This document shows positions 12,361 to 22,200 of a stretch of DNA of 64,000 bases, one piece after another. The stretch is taken from positions 62,001-126,000 of the forward strand of contig JAUHXC010000022.1 of NCBI GenBank assembly GCA_030427205.1, written 5' to 3'. The stretch comes from a bacterium (GTDB taxonomy: Bacteria; Myxococcota_A; Bradymonadia; UBA7976; UBA1532). The translations under genes were made by a program, and so were the position numbers. Numbering within the stretch: the stretch's first letter is position 1; each line of letters starts with the position of its first letter. Below the pieces are notes generated by a model that was not told where the DNA came from, searched no databases, and saw only the letters and a program-made list of their open reading frames with translations.

Positions 12361-13126
12361 ATCGTTTCACGGGGGCGAGTCGATGGGCGACGGCCTCGCG
12401 GACCGGCGTCAGCAACCCGAGCGGCTCGCCCGATGGCTCGACCCCCCAGCGTCGATCGACGGCGTCGCTCTGGATGCCGAAGGGCATCTGCTCGCTGCGG
12501 CTGTCGACATACCACTCGATGTGTGGACCGTCGTCCCGGGACACGTCGATCACGAGGAAGTGATCGATGCGTTCGCCGCTGGGGGTGCGCGCCCGTGATT
12601 CGAGGTGGAAGAGGAATATCCCCCGCTTGGGCTCGGCCTGCAGCCGAACGGGGCGTTTCTCGATGACGAACAGCCGGGGCAGGAGGCGGTGTGTCATCGA
12701 CAGGGACGGGGGCGGCGGTGTGTACGCGCCATCACCCGGCACCCGCCGGAAGAAGAGTGCCTCCCCCGAGGCGAGCAGCGCGCTCAGCCGATGGCCGAGA
12801 TCTTTCGGCGTGAAGTGCAGCTCGGACTGCGATGGCAACGCCAGCCCGTCATCCCCCGTGACGACGATGGTGGCGAGCGCCGCGCTCTTGGTCCCCAGCT
12901 GCCAGACGACGCCGGCGCCTTTGACTGCATCCTTGCCCAGCCAGCCGCCCCATGTGCGCAGATGGATGGGTCGGATGTCACCATCGCTCGATACCTGAGC
13001 GTGTACCGGTCCGAACGTCAGCATTCCGCACATCAGGCCCAGTGCAGCTAACGCGGCCACCGAGCGCCGCAGAATGCGGCCCGGACGTCGGCCGGCGCCC
13101 CCTCTCTCCCCAGCATGGCATTGCAT
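12359..13126 (-). CDS. Exported protein of unknown function
   Basis: The 255-residue product has an Arg-rich N-terminus followed by a hydrophobic signal segment ending GPVHAQ, so it is probably exported. The mature part is mixed alpha/beta, without Cys or repeats that I recognise, and has a segment HFLVIDVSRDDGPHIEWYV near the C-terminus. I do not recognise a family. It stands alone between convergent neighbours on one side and a 375-base AT-richer intergenic region on the other, which carries a possible promoter (13312-13341) and a perfect inverted repeat (13250-13277). Confidence 0.7.
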   Translation of the reverse strand: MQCHAGERGGAGRRPGRILRRSVAALAALGLMCGMLTFGPVHAQVSSDGDIRPIHLRTWGGWLGKDAVKGAGVVWQLGTKSAALATIVVTGDDGLALPSQSELHFTPKDLGHRLSALLASGEALFFRRVPGDGAYTPPPPSLSMTHRLLPRLFVIEKRPVRLQAEPKRGIFLFHLESRARTPSGERIDHFLVIDVSRDDGPHIEWYVDSRSEQMPFGIQSDAVDRRWGVEPSGEPLGLLTPVREAVAHRLAPVKR

Positions 13127-13249
13127 GTCCCGCTGTCTTCCTCTCTGTCAGGATCGGTCGGGCGGGGAGCCTGCACATGGAGGTCACGCCGCGTCGACTC
13201 ACCCGTCGAGCGACGTGGAGCACCCGGTGCGTGCTCCCCCCCCATGTAC

Positions 13250-13277
13250 CATGCCACGGCATGATGGCCGTGGCATG
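13250..13277. repeat. Perfect 10-bp inverted repeat in the leader of the 12359-13126 gene
   Basis: Arms CATGCCACGG (13250-13259) and CCGTGGCATG (13268-13277) flank an 8-base loop. The repeat lies between the candidate promoter and the start codon, so it could be an operator or a leader hairpin. No T-run follows on either strand. Confidence 0.55.
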
Positions 13278-13311
13278 TCACGGAGTGCTCCTCGAGACAC
13301 CCCGCTTGGGT

Positions 13312-13341
13312 ATACTAGATCATGCTCGGCCAGACAGGCAA
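13312..13341 (-). promoter_or_regulatory. Candidate sigma-70-type promoter
   Basis: Read on the minus strand, TTGCCT (13341-13336) and TAGTAT (13317-13312) are 18 bases apart, each matching four of six consensus positions. It would give a leader of roughly 175 bases before the ATG at 13126. The surrounding AT-rich DNA supports it; no experiment does. Confidence 0.35.
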
Positions 13342-13501
13342 GCGTGTCAGGAGTGTTTTTCGAGTTATCCGCATTTCATTTGCATATCATGGGTTTGTTA
13401 TACTGACTGGTGCGGTTGGGTGTGATATTCATGGCAGGTGCTGTTCGTGTGCACACGTTGATGCGGGCAGGCGTCGCTCGTCTACGGATCTGAGCCGCGA
13501 G

Positions 13502-16500
13502 TCAATCGAGCGATCGCACGAGCCGGATGCCCGCGGTGGTCGGATGCCAGCCCGCGCGGTCCGCATATCTGTTCGCGGAGCGCATGTGGTAGGCGGCGGT
13601 GCTCCACGCCGCGCCGCGTACGACCATCAGGGTCTCGTCGTCGGGCTCGGCCTCGTCGATGGGCGCCATGCGGCGCAGGCCGTGGGCGTCGGTCTGCAGG
13701 CGCGGACCCAGGCGTCGCCAGCGCTCGCTGCACCACGCGCGCATGTTGCCCGCCAGCCCTTCTACCCCATAGGGGCTGACATCGTCGGGGAAGTACGTCG
13801 GGTAGTCATCGACCGTCACCGGGGCGGCCAGGCCGTCTCGGCTGTTGACCACGTTGCCGAAGCACGCGTCGATACACGGCCCGCACGGGCAGGCGCGGCC
13901 GTCGATGCCGCGGGCCGCTTTCTCCCACTCCAACTCGCGCGGCAGGCGCCAGGGCAGATCGGTCGTCGCGGCGAGGAAGTCGGCGTACGCGCTCGCGGCG
14001 AACCAGGTGACACCCGAGACCGGATGCCGGCGGTCGACATCCGCGTTCGGCGGCAGCGCGTAGGGCCCGCTGCCTCGCCTCATGTACAGCGCCGGTGGCA
14101 TCTCGCCGCGTATCGTCATCGGTTTACGGGGCACGAACCGCTCGGCCTCGTCTGTCCGCCCGGCCGCGATCAGATGGGCGAGGAATTCGAGGAAGGACTC
14201 GTGGGTCACCGGGCGGATCATCATGGCGAACGCTGCGATCGAGACAACCAGGCGCGGTACCGCGTCGATCGCTTCGTCCCCCCCGCCGACGACGCAGGGC
14301 CCCGCCGGGATGTACGCCTCACCCGGGCGGATCCGGTGCAGGTGCTCGTCCATCAGGCGGATGATGCGTTCGCCGCCGCCGTTGTCCCGGGCGATGTGCA
14401 GCGGCCAGGACGCCTGCTGGCCCGTCGGGGTCACGGCGCTCACCCGGTAGTCGCCCCGGCGCAGCGACAGCCGCGCTTCGCCGGTATCGCCGAGCGCGAT
14501 GGGTTCGGCGACCATCATCCGGCGCCGACGCTCGCTGTAGCGGGCCAGCGTGATGCGCGTGCCATCCGCCCGCCAGCGCACGGTGATCGGCGAGCTGGCG
14601 GCCAGCGCGAGGCAGACCCGCTCGTCGTCGCTGTAGCGGGCCAGGCGCTCTTCGATGCGCGCGGCGCGCCCCCGCTCGCCCAGGTGGTCGGCGGCGGCGA
14701 GATCGTCGAGCAACGCGCCGATGAGCTGCTGCCGCGCCGCGGGCAGCAGGCCGGCCAGCTCTTCGAGGTCGGCGAGCCAGCGGCTACGCGCGGAGCGCGC
14801 TTCGGCGGCCAGCCGCGCGGCGCGATCTTCTTCGTCCCATGCGGCCGCTTTGTCATCCGCCGACGCCCCGGGTGGCAGCGCGAGCAGTGATCGCCGAGCG
14901 AGCAGCGCCGCCTCGCGGGCTCGTGCCTCGCATGCCATGGCCAGGTGCTTCTGGCGCTCGGCGTCGACCAGTCGTCCCCGGGCCGCGGTCGTCGCGCACC
15001 ACCGGCCGATGGCATCCGCCGCCTCGCCGACCCGCCCGAGCGAGCCGTCGTCGCAGGCGCCGGCGATTCGCCTGAGCGCTGCGATCGACGCCCGGATCGC
15101 GTGGGCGGTCGCTTCGCGGATGGTCCTCTGCGCGTCGATCCGGTCGGCCCGCAGCGCGTCGAGCACGGCGCATGCATCGGCGAAGACCGCACCCAGGGCG
15201 CGCAGGTCGGCCGCCAGCGCGCGCGGACCGCCCCCGCGGTCGGCGAAGGTCCACTCCGCGAGCGCGGCGCCGTCGGCGGAGACGAAGACGTGTCGGGCGG
15301 CCAGCCGGTTGTGGGTCACGCCGCGGTTGTGGGCGTGGGCCAGGGCGTCGACGAGGTTCGTCAGCCAGCGCCCGGTCGCCGCGAGCACGTCGAGGGGGGC
15401 GATCGAGCCGTCGACGCGCTCGGCCAGGGCGGTGGCGAGCGGCTGGTAGGCGCCGTGATGCTGGCTGACCTGCCAGTAGAGGCCCTGGTGGTCTCTCCCC
15501 CGGGCCTGGACGGCGAGCACGTGCGGGTGACACAGGCCCAGGTCGAGCTGCAGCCAGCGGCCCTTGGGGAAGGCGGCGTCGATCCGCGCCGACGCGTCCG
15601 CCGCGAAGCGGTCGACGCGGACCGGCGCGCCGCCGTGCTCGGGCTCGCCGTCGAGGGTGTCGGTGCCGTCGTGCACCGCGCGGCCGTCTTCGTCGCCGAT
15701 GAGCGCACCGACGACGAACCGGCGCCCGAGGCGGGTGCCGTCTTCGTCGAGCGCCTCGCGCAGGTCGCGCAAGAGCGCCCGAACTGAGGGGTGGCGTCGC
15801 TCCGGGTCGGGATCGGTCGCCCGAGCCAGGACCTCCGCGAGTTCGGTCGAGCAACGCAGCGCCTCGGGCGCGGTCTGGCCGACGACGCTGCGGGCCCACG
15901 CCTGGCAGAGCGCGGTCGGCTCGAGATCGGGGTGCGCGTCGGCGAAGAGCACGAACTGCACGCTGCGGCCCACGCCGAAGATGTCGGCGCGGTGGTCGGC
16001 CAGTGACAGGTCGGCGATGGCTTCCGGCGCCGCGAAGGCGACCGACGAGACGCGCCCGGTGTCTTCGCTGGTCTCCATCGGCTGCAGCAGGTCGAAGTCG
16101 GCGAGCCGCGCTCGCCCGTCAGCGCCGAGCAGGATGTTCTCGGGCCGGAAGTCCCGGTGCCATACATCGATCTCATGGCTGGCGGCGAGGCCCTCCGCGG
16201 CGTCGATGATGGTGCGGATCGCCGCGCGCCCGACCCGCCGGCCCTCGATGATCGCCCGGTGCAGATCGCCGCCCGGCAGATACTCCATCCAGTAGTAGAG
16301 GGGCCGGGACTCGTCTGCGGGGTCGACGAGATCGAAGACCCGAACCAGGTTCGGATGGCTGAGTTGGAGCAGGTGCTCGGCCCCGCGCCGCAGTCGTCGC
16401 CGTCCGCGCCCGTCGAGCAGGTGCTTGTGCATCTTCAGCGCGCGGGTCTGATGCGTCTTGGTGTCCTGCACCTGCCATACGACAGAGAAGTGCCCGTCGG

Positions 16501-16939
16501 ACAACAGCCGGATGAGCTGGAATCGCCCGTCGAAGAGGTCGCCGGGCCGTAAACGGCTGGGCTCCATCGGGCGCGCGTCGTCGGCGTTGTGTTCGTCCCA
16601 CCAGCGCTCGGCGGCGTCCTGGGCGTGGGTCAAGAACTCGAGCCGGCAGTCGAGATCGGGCGTCGAGCGGGCCGCGGCCCACAGCCAGGTGACGATGGCC
16701 GGCGGCGCATCGAGGGCGCGATTGAGCAGGGTGAGATCGGAGCGTAGTTGATCATAGGGCGTGCGGTGCTCGGGCAGGCTGGCGCGCAGCGCGCGGGAGA
16801 TATCTTCGAGCAACAACTCGCGGTGGGCGGGATCGAGTCGGTCACAGCGCATGGCCAGCCGAACGATCGCGTCCAAGGCCTTTCGCGGGAGCAAGCCGCC
16901 CATATACACCCCGGGGTTCCGTCGATTTCGCGACGACAT
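13502..16939 (-). CDS. Ser/Thr kinase - pseudokinase - FGE-sulfatase (formylglycine-generating-enzyme-like) protein
   Basis: This 1145-residue protein has a kinase domain at about 137-395. The glycine loop LLSDGHFSVVW, beta-3 Lys in ALKMHK (K169) and catalytic HRD (H261-D263) are present. However, the loop reads HRDFRPEN (Lys to Arg) and the metal motif DFG reads DFD (281-283). A second, degenerate kinase-like fold follows (about 405-620), with THNRLAARHVFV in place of the catalytic loop. A helical spacer leads to an FGE-sulfatase domain (about 880-1145): EAYIPAGPCVVGG, LPWRLPRELEWEKAARG, GLAGNMRAWC and RGAAWSTAAYHMRSANR. Such fusions are typical of Myxococcota. I chose ATG 16939; GTG 16978 is possible. 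No transmembrane segment is obvious. Confidence 0.85.
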   Translation of the reverse strand: MSSRNRRNPGVYMGGLLPRKALDAIVRLAMRCDRLDPAHRELLLEDISRALRASLPEHRTPYDQLRSDLTLLNRALDAPPAIVTWLWAAARSTPDLDCRLEFLTHAQDAAERWWDEHNADDARPMEPSRLRPGDLFDGRFQLIRLLSDGHFSVVWQVQDTKTHQTRALKMHKHLLDGRGRRRLRRGAEHLLQLSHPNLVRVFDLVDPADESRPLYYWMEYLPGGDLHRAIIEGRRVGRAAIRTIIDAAEGLAASHEIDVWHRDFRPENILLGADGRARLADFDLLQPMETSEDTGRVSSVAFAAPEAIADLSLADHRADIFGVGRSVQFVLFADAHPDLEPTALCQAWARSVVGQTAPEALRCSTELAEVLARATDPDPERRHPSVRALLRDLREALDEDGTRLGRRFVVGALIGDEDGRAVHDGTDTLDGEPEHGGAPVRVDRFAADASARIDAAFPKGRWLQLDLGLCHPHVLAVQARGRDHQGLYWQVSQHHGAYQPLATALAERVDGSIAPLDVLAATGRWLTNLVDALAHAHNRGVTHNRLAARHVFVSADGAALAEWTFADRGGGPRALAADLRALGAVFADACAVLDALRADRIDAQRTIREATAHAIRASIAALRRIAGACDDGSLGRVGEAADAIGRWCATTAARGRLVDAERQKHLAMACEARAREAALLARRSLLALPPGASADDKAAAWDEEDRAARLAAEARSARSRWLADLEELAGLLPAARQQLIGALLDDLAAADHLGERGRAARIEERLARYSDDERVCLALAASSPITVRWRADGTRITLARYSERRRRMMVAEPIALGDTGEARLSLRRGDYRVSAVTPTGQQASWPLHIARDNGGGERIIRLMDEHLHRIRPGEAYIPAGPCVVGGGDEAIDAVPRLVVSIAAFAMMIRPVTHESFLEFLAHLIAAGRTDEAERFVPRKPMTIRGEMPPALYMRRGSGPYALPPNADVDRRHPVSGVTWFAASAYADFLAATTDLPWRLPRELEWEKAARGIDGRACPCGPCIDACFGNVVNSRDGLAAPVTVDDYPTYFPDDVSPYGVEGLAGNMRAWCSERWRRLGPRLQTDAHGLRRMAPIDEAEPDDETLMVVRGAAWSTAAYHMRSANRYADRAGWHPTTAGIRLVRSLD

Positions 16940-17063
16940 AGTGACATCCGGAACCACGCATCGCAAAACTTGAATCACGCGTCAGTTACAGCGGCATATC
17001 ACTGCGCGAGGCCGCCGGTGAGATCGGGGGTATGTGAGAAAATTCATGCTTTGCAGGGGGTTG

Positions 17064-17099
17064 TTGGACCGTGGACCGTTACGACGGTCCACGGTCCAA
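17064..17099. repeat. Perfect 15-bp hairpin enclosing a stop codon
   Basis: Arms TTGGACCGTGGACCG (17064-17078) and CGGTCCACGGTCCAA (17085-17099) pair perfectly around a 6-base loop. On the minus strand the loop contains the TAA stop of the isoaspartyl peptidase gene, so the left arm encodes its last residues. It probably acts as a terminator or mRNA 3'-end stabiliser, although no U-tract follows. Confidence 0.7.
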
Positions 17100-18005
17100 G
17101 CCGCGTCCGATGACACGCCAGTGACCGCGCACGCCGGTGCCATCGGCCACCGCCCAGGCCATCGCCGGTGTCGTATGCCACAGACCCACCCGCCCGCGGG
17201 CGTCGAGGGCGATGAGACCGCCGCGGCCGCCGGTGAGGCGCAGCATGTCAACGACGCATGCCTTGCAGGCCGCGGTGGGATCGGCGCCGGCGCCGATGGC
17301 ATCCACTGCGGCTCGGGCCAGTGTCATGCGGATGATCGCTTCTCCCTTGCCCGTCGAGCCGGCGCCGCCGCGCGGGTCGCAATAGGTGCCGCAGCCGATG
17401 AGCGGAGAGTCGCCGACCCGCGCCGGGTGGCGCCCGGGCACGCCGCCGGTGCTGGTGCCCGCGACCAGCGCGCCGCGGCGGTCGAGGGCCACCGCGCCGA
17501 CGGTATCGCCGCCGTCGAGGTAGGGCGGCGGGTCGCGATAGGCCGGGGGCAGCGCGAGATCGGCGGCGGGGCAGGGCATCACCCCGTGCTCGGCGCCCCA
17601 GGCCAGCGCTTCGGGGCCGGCGAGCATGACGTGCGGGCTGTGCTCGAGCACGGCGCGGGCGAGATCGATCGGATGGCGGGTGGGTGGCAGTCGGGCCACC
17701 GCGCCGCACGCGCGATCGCTTCCACGCATGAGCGAGGCGTCGAGGGAGAAGTCGCCGAAAGCGTCGGGGGCGGCGCCGATGCCCGCGTCGAGCACCGGCG
17801 CGTCCTCCATGTGGCGGATGGCCGCGCAGACCGCGTCGATGGCGTCGGCGCCGTCGACGAGCAGGCGCCGGCCGAGCGCGGCGGCGGCGCGGCAGACACC
17901 GGCGGCCTCTTCACGCCAGCGCTGTGGGATATCCCATGCGCCGCCGTGCACGACGATGACGGGGTCTGCGGGGGCGGGCTCGACGGGTCGATCGGGGGCA
18001 TGCAT
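17079..18005 (-). CDS. Isoaspartyl peptidase / plant-type L-asparaginase (Ntn hydrolase)
   Basis: The 308-residue protein is a type III asparaginase precursor. The N-terminal HGGAWDIP and the central autocleavage site GD/TVGAVA are visible, with the nucleophile predicted at Thr168. The substrate-binding loop GTSTGG is followed by GDSPLIGCGTYC. The family self-cleaves into alpha and beta chains and removes Asn or beta-aspartyl residues. It is 72 bases downstream of the ADP-ribosylglycohydrolase gene on the same strand, so the two may be co-transcribed. Its stop codon sits in the loop of a strong hairpin. Confidence 0.92.
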   Translation of the reverse strand: MHAPDRPVEPAPADPVIVVHGGAWDIPQRWREEAAGVCRAAAALGRRLLVDGADAIDAVCAAIRHMEDAPVLDAGIGAAPDAFGDFSLDASLMRGSDRACGAVARLPPTRHPIDLARAVLEHSPHVMLAGPEALAWGAEHGVMPCPAADLALPPAYRDPPPYLDGGDTVGAVALDRRGALVAGTSTGGVPGRHPARVGDSPLIGCGTYCDPRGGAGSTGKGEAIIRMTLARAAVDAIGAGADPTAACKACVVDMLRLTGGRGGLIALDARGRVGLWHTTPAMAWAVADGTGVRGHWRVIGRGLDRGPS

Positions 18006-18077
18006 GGGCCGGAATATACCGGCCCGGGGGCTCGCGTGGGGCGGCTTTCGTCCGGGCAGTTCTCAGCCGGGCAGCCC

Positions 18078-18983
18078 TCAGCTCGGCAGTGTCTCGCGCC
18101 GCTCGATCCACGCGCCGGGCACATCGGCGCTGAGCGCCACGATGCCGCCGACGATGGCGCAGGTGGTATCGCGGTCGCCGAGGCCGGCGACGGTCGTCCA
18201 CAGGGCTTCGGTGAAGTCATCGAGGTGGCCGGCGGCGCACCAGATGGCAAAGGGCGCGGTGTCGTGGGCGGCGACGGCGGCGCCGGTGCCCAGCGCGCGG
18301 GCGGCGGCGCCGAAGCGGTCGGAGGCGATGTCGCGGGCGAGCTCCAGCCGGCGGCGCACCTCGCCCGGCGGCACGTGCGGCACCACCGCCGCGACGAAGT
18401 CGGGGCCGTGGGGTCGGTCGGGCGCGTGGGCGGCGATGGCGGCGGCGGCGGCGACAGCCATCGCGCCGGCCTGCCCGTCCGGGTGGGCGTGGGTCACCTC
18501 GGCCTGTCGCCGAGCTTCGGCCGCGGCCAGGGCCGGCATACCGGCGAAGGCGGCGCCGACCGGGGCCGCGCGCATCGCCGCGCCGTTGCCGTAGCTGCCG
18601 CCCTCGAACAGCGCGGGGGCCTCGATGCGCCAGTCGGCCCCCATGGCGACGCGGGTCAGCAGGTGCATCGCGCCGCCGCCGTAGCCCCGCCACGGCTCCC
18701 CGGCGTAGCGGGCGGCGAACGCGGCCGCCAGCGCGTCCTGGTCGATGCGGCCGTACTCGACGAGCACCTCGGCCACCGAGATCGACATCGCGGTGTCGTC
18801 GGTCCAGCGCCAGGTGCCCGGCGGCAGCGTGCGGGTGCGGATGCCTTCGAAGGGCAGCTTGAAGAAGCATTCGCCGAAGGCATCGCCCACCGACAGGCCG
18901 TCGAGGCAGCGATGGATGAGGTCCTTGCGCACCACGGGCAGGGTGCGGCCGGACGAGGCGGTCTGAGCGGTTTTGGCGTACAT
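18078..18983 (-). CDS. ADP-ribosylglycohydrolase (DraG/ARH family)
   Basis: I chose ATG 18983 because the family-like sequence (CLDGLSVGDAFGECFF) starts soon after. The 301-residue protein shows the Mg-binding motifs of ADP-ribosylglycohydrolases: WTDDTAMS (residues 60-67) and the C-terminal GLGDRDTTCAIVGGI. These enzymes remove ADP-ribose from modified Arg or other acceptors, or act on related metabolites. No ADP-ribosyltransferase or nitrogenase gene is visible nearby, so the physiological target is unknown. It diverges from the lipoprotein cluster starting at 19246 across a 262-base gap. Confidence 0.9.
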   Translation of the reverse strand: MYAKTAQTASSGRTLPVVRKDLIHRCLDGLSVGDAFGECFFKLPFEGIRTRTLPPGTWRWTDDTAMSISVAEVLVEYGRIDQDALAAAFAARYAGEPWRGYGGGAMHLLTRVAMGADWRIEAPALFEGGSYGNGAAMRAAPVGAAFAGMPALAAAEARRQAEVTHAHPDGQAGAMAVAAAAAIAAHAPDRPHGPDFVAAVVPHVPPGEVRRRLELARDIASDRFGAAARALGTGAAVAAHDTAPFAIWCAAGHLDDFTEALWTTVAGLGDRDTTCAIVGGIVALSADVPGAWIERRETLPS

Positions 18984-19245
18984 CGCGTGCTTTCGTGTCC
19001 TCGGGCAACCGATCCAGTCTGGACCGGGTGGGATCACCGAAGCAACTTCTTTGTCACGAAACCGGTGGGTTTTGCCCGAATAGTGGCCGGAGGGATGCCG
19101 GGATGACACCGTCGGGCTCGAATGGGATCGCGCGCCGCGGACGGGCCCACGTCGAACGGCCGGCGCCTGTGCAACGCGGTGCAATCGGCTGCACTGTGAT
19201 CAATCGGCCTTTTGAGCGACTTGTAGAAAAGTGAGGAGATCCACC

Positions 19246-22200
19246 ATGCACGTTCGCTCCCGTTTTCTGCTGCTTCTGGCGGCGCTCGTCGCGATGGCGA
19301 CGGGCTGCATCGATGACCCGGCGCCGGCCGACGCGGGGACCGCGACGCCGGACGAGGGCGTCGAGCCCCGCGATATGCGGGTCGAGATCCGGCCGGATGC
19401 GGCGCCGCCGGACGCCTCGCCGCCAGCGCCGGACGCCGCGCCCGACGCCCGGCCCGACGGGCCGCCCGAGCTGCAATGCCGCAACGGGCTCGACGACGAC
19501 GGCGACGGGCTGATCGACCTCGACGACCCCGGCTGTATCGACGCGGGCGGCGATGACGAGACCGACCCCGATCCGCTGCCGGTCTGCGCCAATGGTGTCG
19601 ACGAAGACGACGACGGGCTGGTGGACTACCCCGCTGATCCCGACTGCCGCTCGGCGGGCTGGGGCAGCGAGGGGCCGGTCTGCGGCGCGGGTCGCGCGGT
19701 CGAAGCCCTCGAGCTCGACGTGCCGCGAGAGCTGATCCTCAGCCGGGGCGAGGCCATCGCCGGGGCGTCGTGCGGCGCTGTCGGCTTCGGGCCCGCGGCC
19801 GTCGCCCGGGTCACGGCGCCCGACTCGGGCATCCTGGTCGTCGACGCGCAGCCGGGGGACGAGGCGCGGATCTTCGCCCGCTCGTCCTGCCGCGATCGGC
19901 AGACCGAGCGGGCCTGCCGGCCGGCGGATGACGCCGGACCGCTGCGGGTGCCGGTCGACGCGGGGGACGAGCTGTTCGTCTTCGTGCAGCCCACCGCGGG
20001 CATCCTGCCCCGGCCGATCAACGTCGTCGCGCGCTTCGAGCAGCGGGCCGACGACTGCCGCAACGGTCTGGACGACGACGGCGACGGGCGCGTCGATCAG
20101 GCCGACCCGGGCTGCGTCGACCCGGCCGATCCCGACGAGACCGACCCGCCGGTGCTGCCCGAGTGCGGCAATGGCGTCGACGACGACGGCGACGGCGCGA
20201 CCGACTGGCCCGACGACGAAGACTGCGCGGCGGCGGGCGGCGCGAGCGAGGGCCTGCGCGGCGGCGGTGAGTGCGCCGCCGGCGAGGTGATCGAGGTCGG
20301 CCTGGGCGTGCACGCGCTCGGCTTCCAGCTCGACGCCGCCGACGGCGGCCTGAGCGACGGGCAGTGCGGCGGCAACGGCGTCGAAGGCATGGTGCGCATG
20401 CGCATCGATCGGCCCGCCTCGCTCGACGCGCGGATCATCAGCGCCGAGATCGGCGTGGTGGCGAGCTATCTGCGCACCGACTGCGCCGACCCGCGCACCG
20501 AGACCCTGTGCGACGCGTCGAGCGCCCAGCGGGTGCTGAGCGTCTCGCGCCTCGAGCCGGGCACGTACTATCTCTTCGTCGACCACGACGTCGGCTTCGT
20601 CGAGCGGGTCGACCGGGTGGCGGTGGACATCGTGCTCGAGCCGCTGCCCCTGCGGGCGTGCGAGAACGGGCTCGACGACGACGGCGACGGGCTCGTCGAC
20701 GCGCGCGATCCGGGCTGCTTCGCGGCGTCCGATCGCGCCGAGACCGACCCCGAACAGGCGCCGCCGTGCAGCGATGGCGTTGACGGCGACGACGACGGCG
20801 CGGTGGACTTCCCCGATGATCGCAGCTGCGAGGCGGCCGGCTCGGCGGCGGAGGGCAGCGGCTGCCCCGGCGACGGGCCGTTCATCCCGGTGGGCGACGC
20901 GGGCGGGCGCTTCACCGTCGATCCGCGGCCGTTCGACCCCGGCTTCGCCATCGCCCGCTGCGGCGGTGACCGGGGGGCCGAGGCGGTCTTCGTACTCGAC
21001 CTGAACGCGCCGGCGGACGTGGACGTCTTCGCCGAGGGCGCCCGGGCCTACATGCGCGCCGAGTGCGCCGAGGCCCGCACGGAGCGGGCGTGCGATGAAG
21101 ACGGCGTGCTCGAGCTGTCGGCCCTCGAAGCCGGGCGCTACTTCGTCTTCGTCGAGCCCGGCGACCGGGCGGTCGAGGTCGACTTCGTGGTCGACTCGTT
21201 GATCCGCGACTGCAACGACGGGGTCGACAACGACGAGGACGGTCTGCTCGATCTGGCCGATCCGGGCTGCACCGGCGGCCTGGACCGCAGCGAGCTCGAC
21301 CCGGCGCAGGTGCCGGCCTGCGCCGACGGGATCGACAACGACGGCGACGGGGCGATCGACTGGCCCGACGACCCCGAGTGCCGCGCGGCGGGTGACCCGG
21401 AAGAAGAGCTGGTCTGTGATCCGGCCATTCAGGTCGTCGAGCTCGGCGCCGATGGCGGCCTGGTCGACCTGCCGGAGGGCGGCCAGAGCGTGACGACGAT
21501 CTGCGGTGAGGAGAGCGCCAACGCCGAGGTGGCCGTCGCGGTGACCGTCGACGAGCTGTCCCGCATCCGCGCGCGCCCCGTCGGCCGGGTGCAGATGCGC
21601 ATCGGGGCCCGCCGCGAGTGCGTCGACCCCGAGACCGAGTTCGCCTGCGCCGAGCGGCTCGGCGAGGTGCTCAGCGTCGACGTCGAAGCGGGCACGACGT
21701 GGCTGCTCGCGTCGGCTGCGTTCGGCGATGGGTCGCTCGAGGTCGAGGTCGAGGGTCTCATCAAGGCGTGCAACAACGAGGTCGATGACGACGAAGACGG
21801 CCTGATCGACCTGGCCGACCCGGGCTGCACCCAGGCGTTCGACGACGACGAGGCCGACCCGCCCGAGGTGCCCGCCTGCGCCGACGGGATCGACAACGAC
21901 GACGACGGCGCCGTCGACTGGCCCGACGACCCGCAGTGCCTGGCCGCCGGCACCCCCGACGAGGCGGTGGCCTGTCCGCCGCTCGACGACGTGGTGGTCG
22001 TGCCCCCCGAAGGCGGCCTCTTCGAGACCGATACCGCCGGGCGGGACAACTTCTTCGAGGCGCCGTGCGCCGGGCAGGCCCGGGGCGGCGAGCAGGTGCT
22101 GGCCTTCGTGCTCGACGCGCCGACGCGGGTCGACGTCGAGGTGCTGCAGGCCGATTACGACACCGCGCTCTTCGTGCGCGGCAGCTGCATCGAAGGCGAC

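Larger units (their letters stand above)
13127..13501. other. Intergenic region with AT-rich patch
   Basis: This gap separates the kinase gene end from the start of the exported protein gene. About 13300-13450 is clearly richer in A/T than anything nearby. It holds the candidate minus-strand promoter and the 10-bp inverted repeat listed separately. I see no convincing gene; short frames here lack ribosome sites. Confidence 0.6.

Noticed and set aside
13380..13404. TTGCAT and TATACT as a plus-strand promoter
   Set aside because: Spacing is only 13 bases and no plus-strand gene follows.
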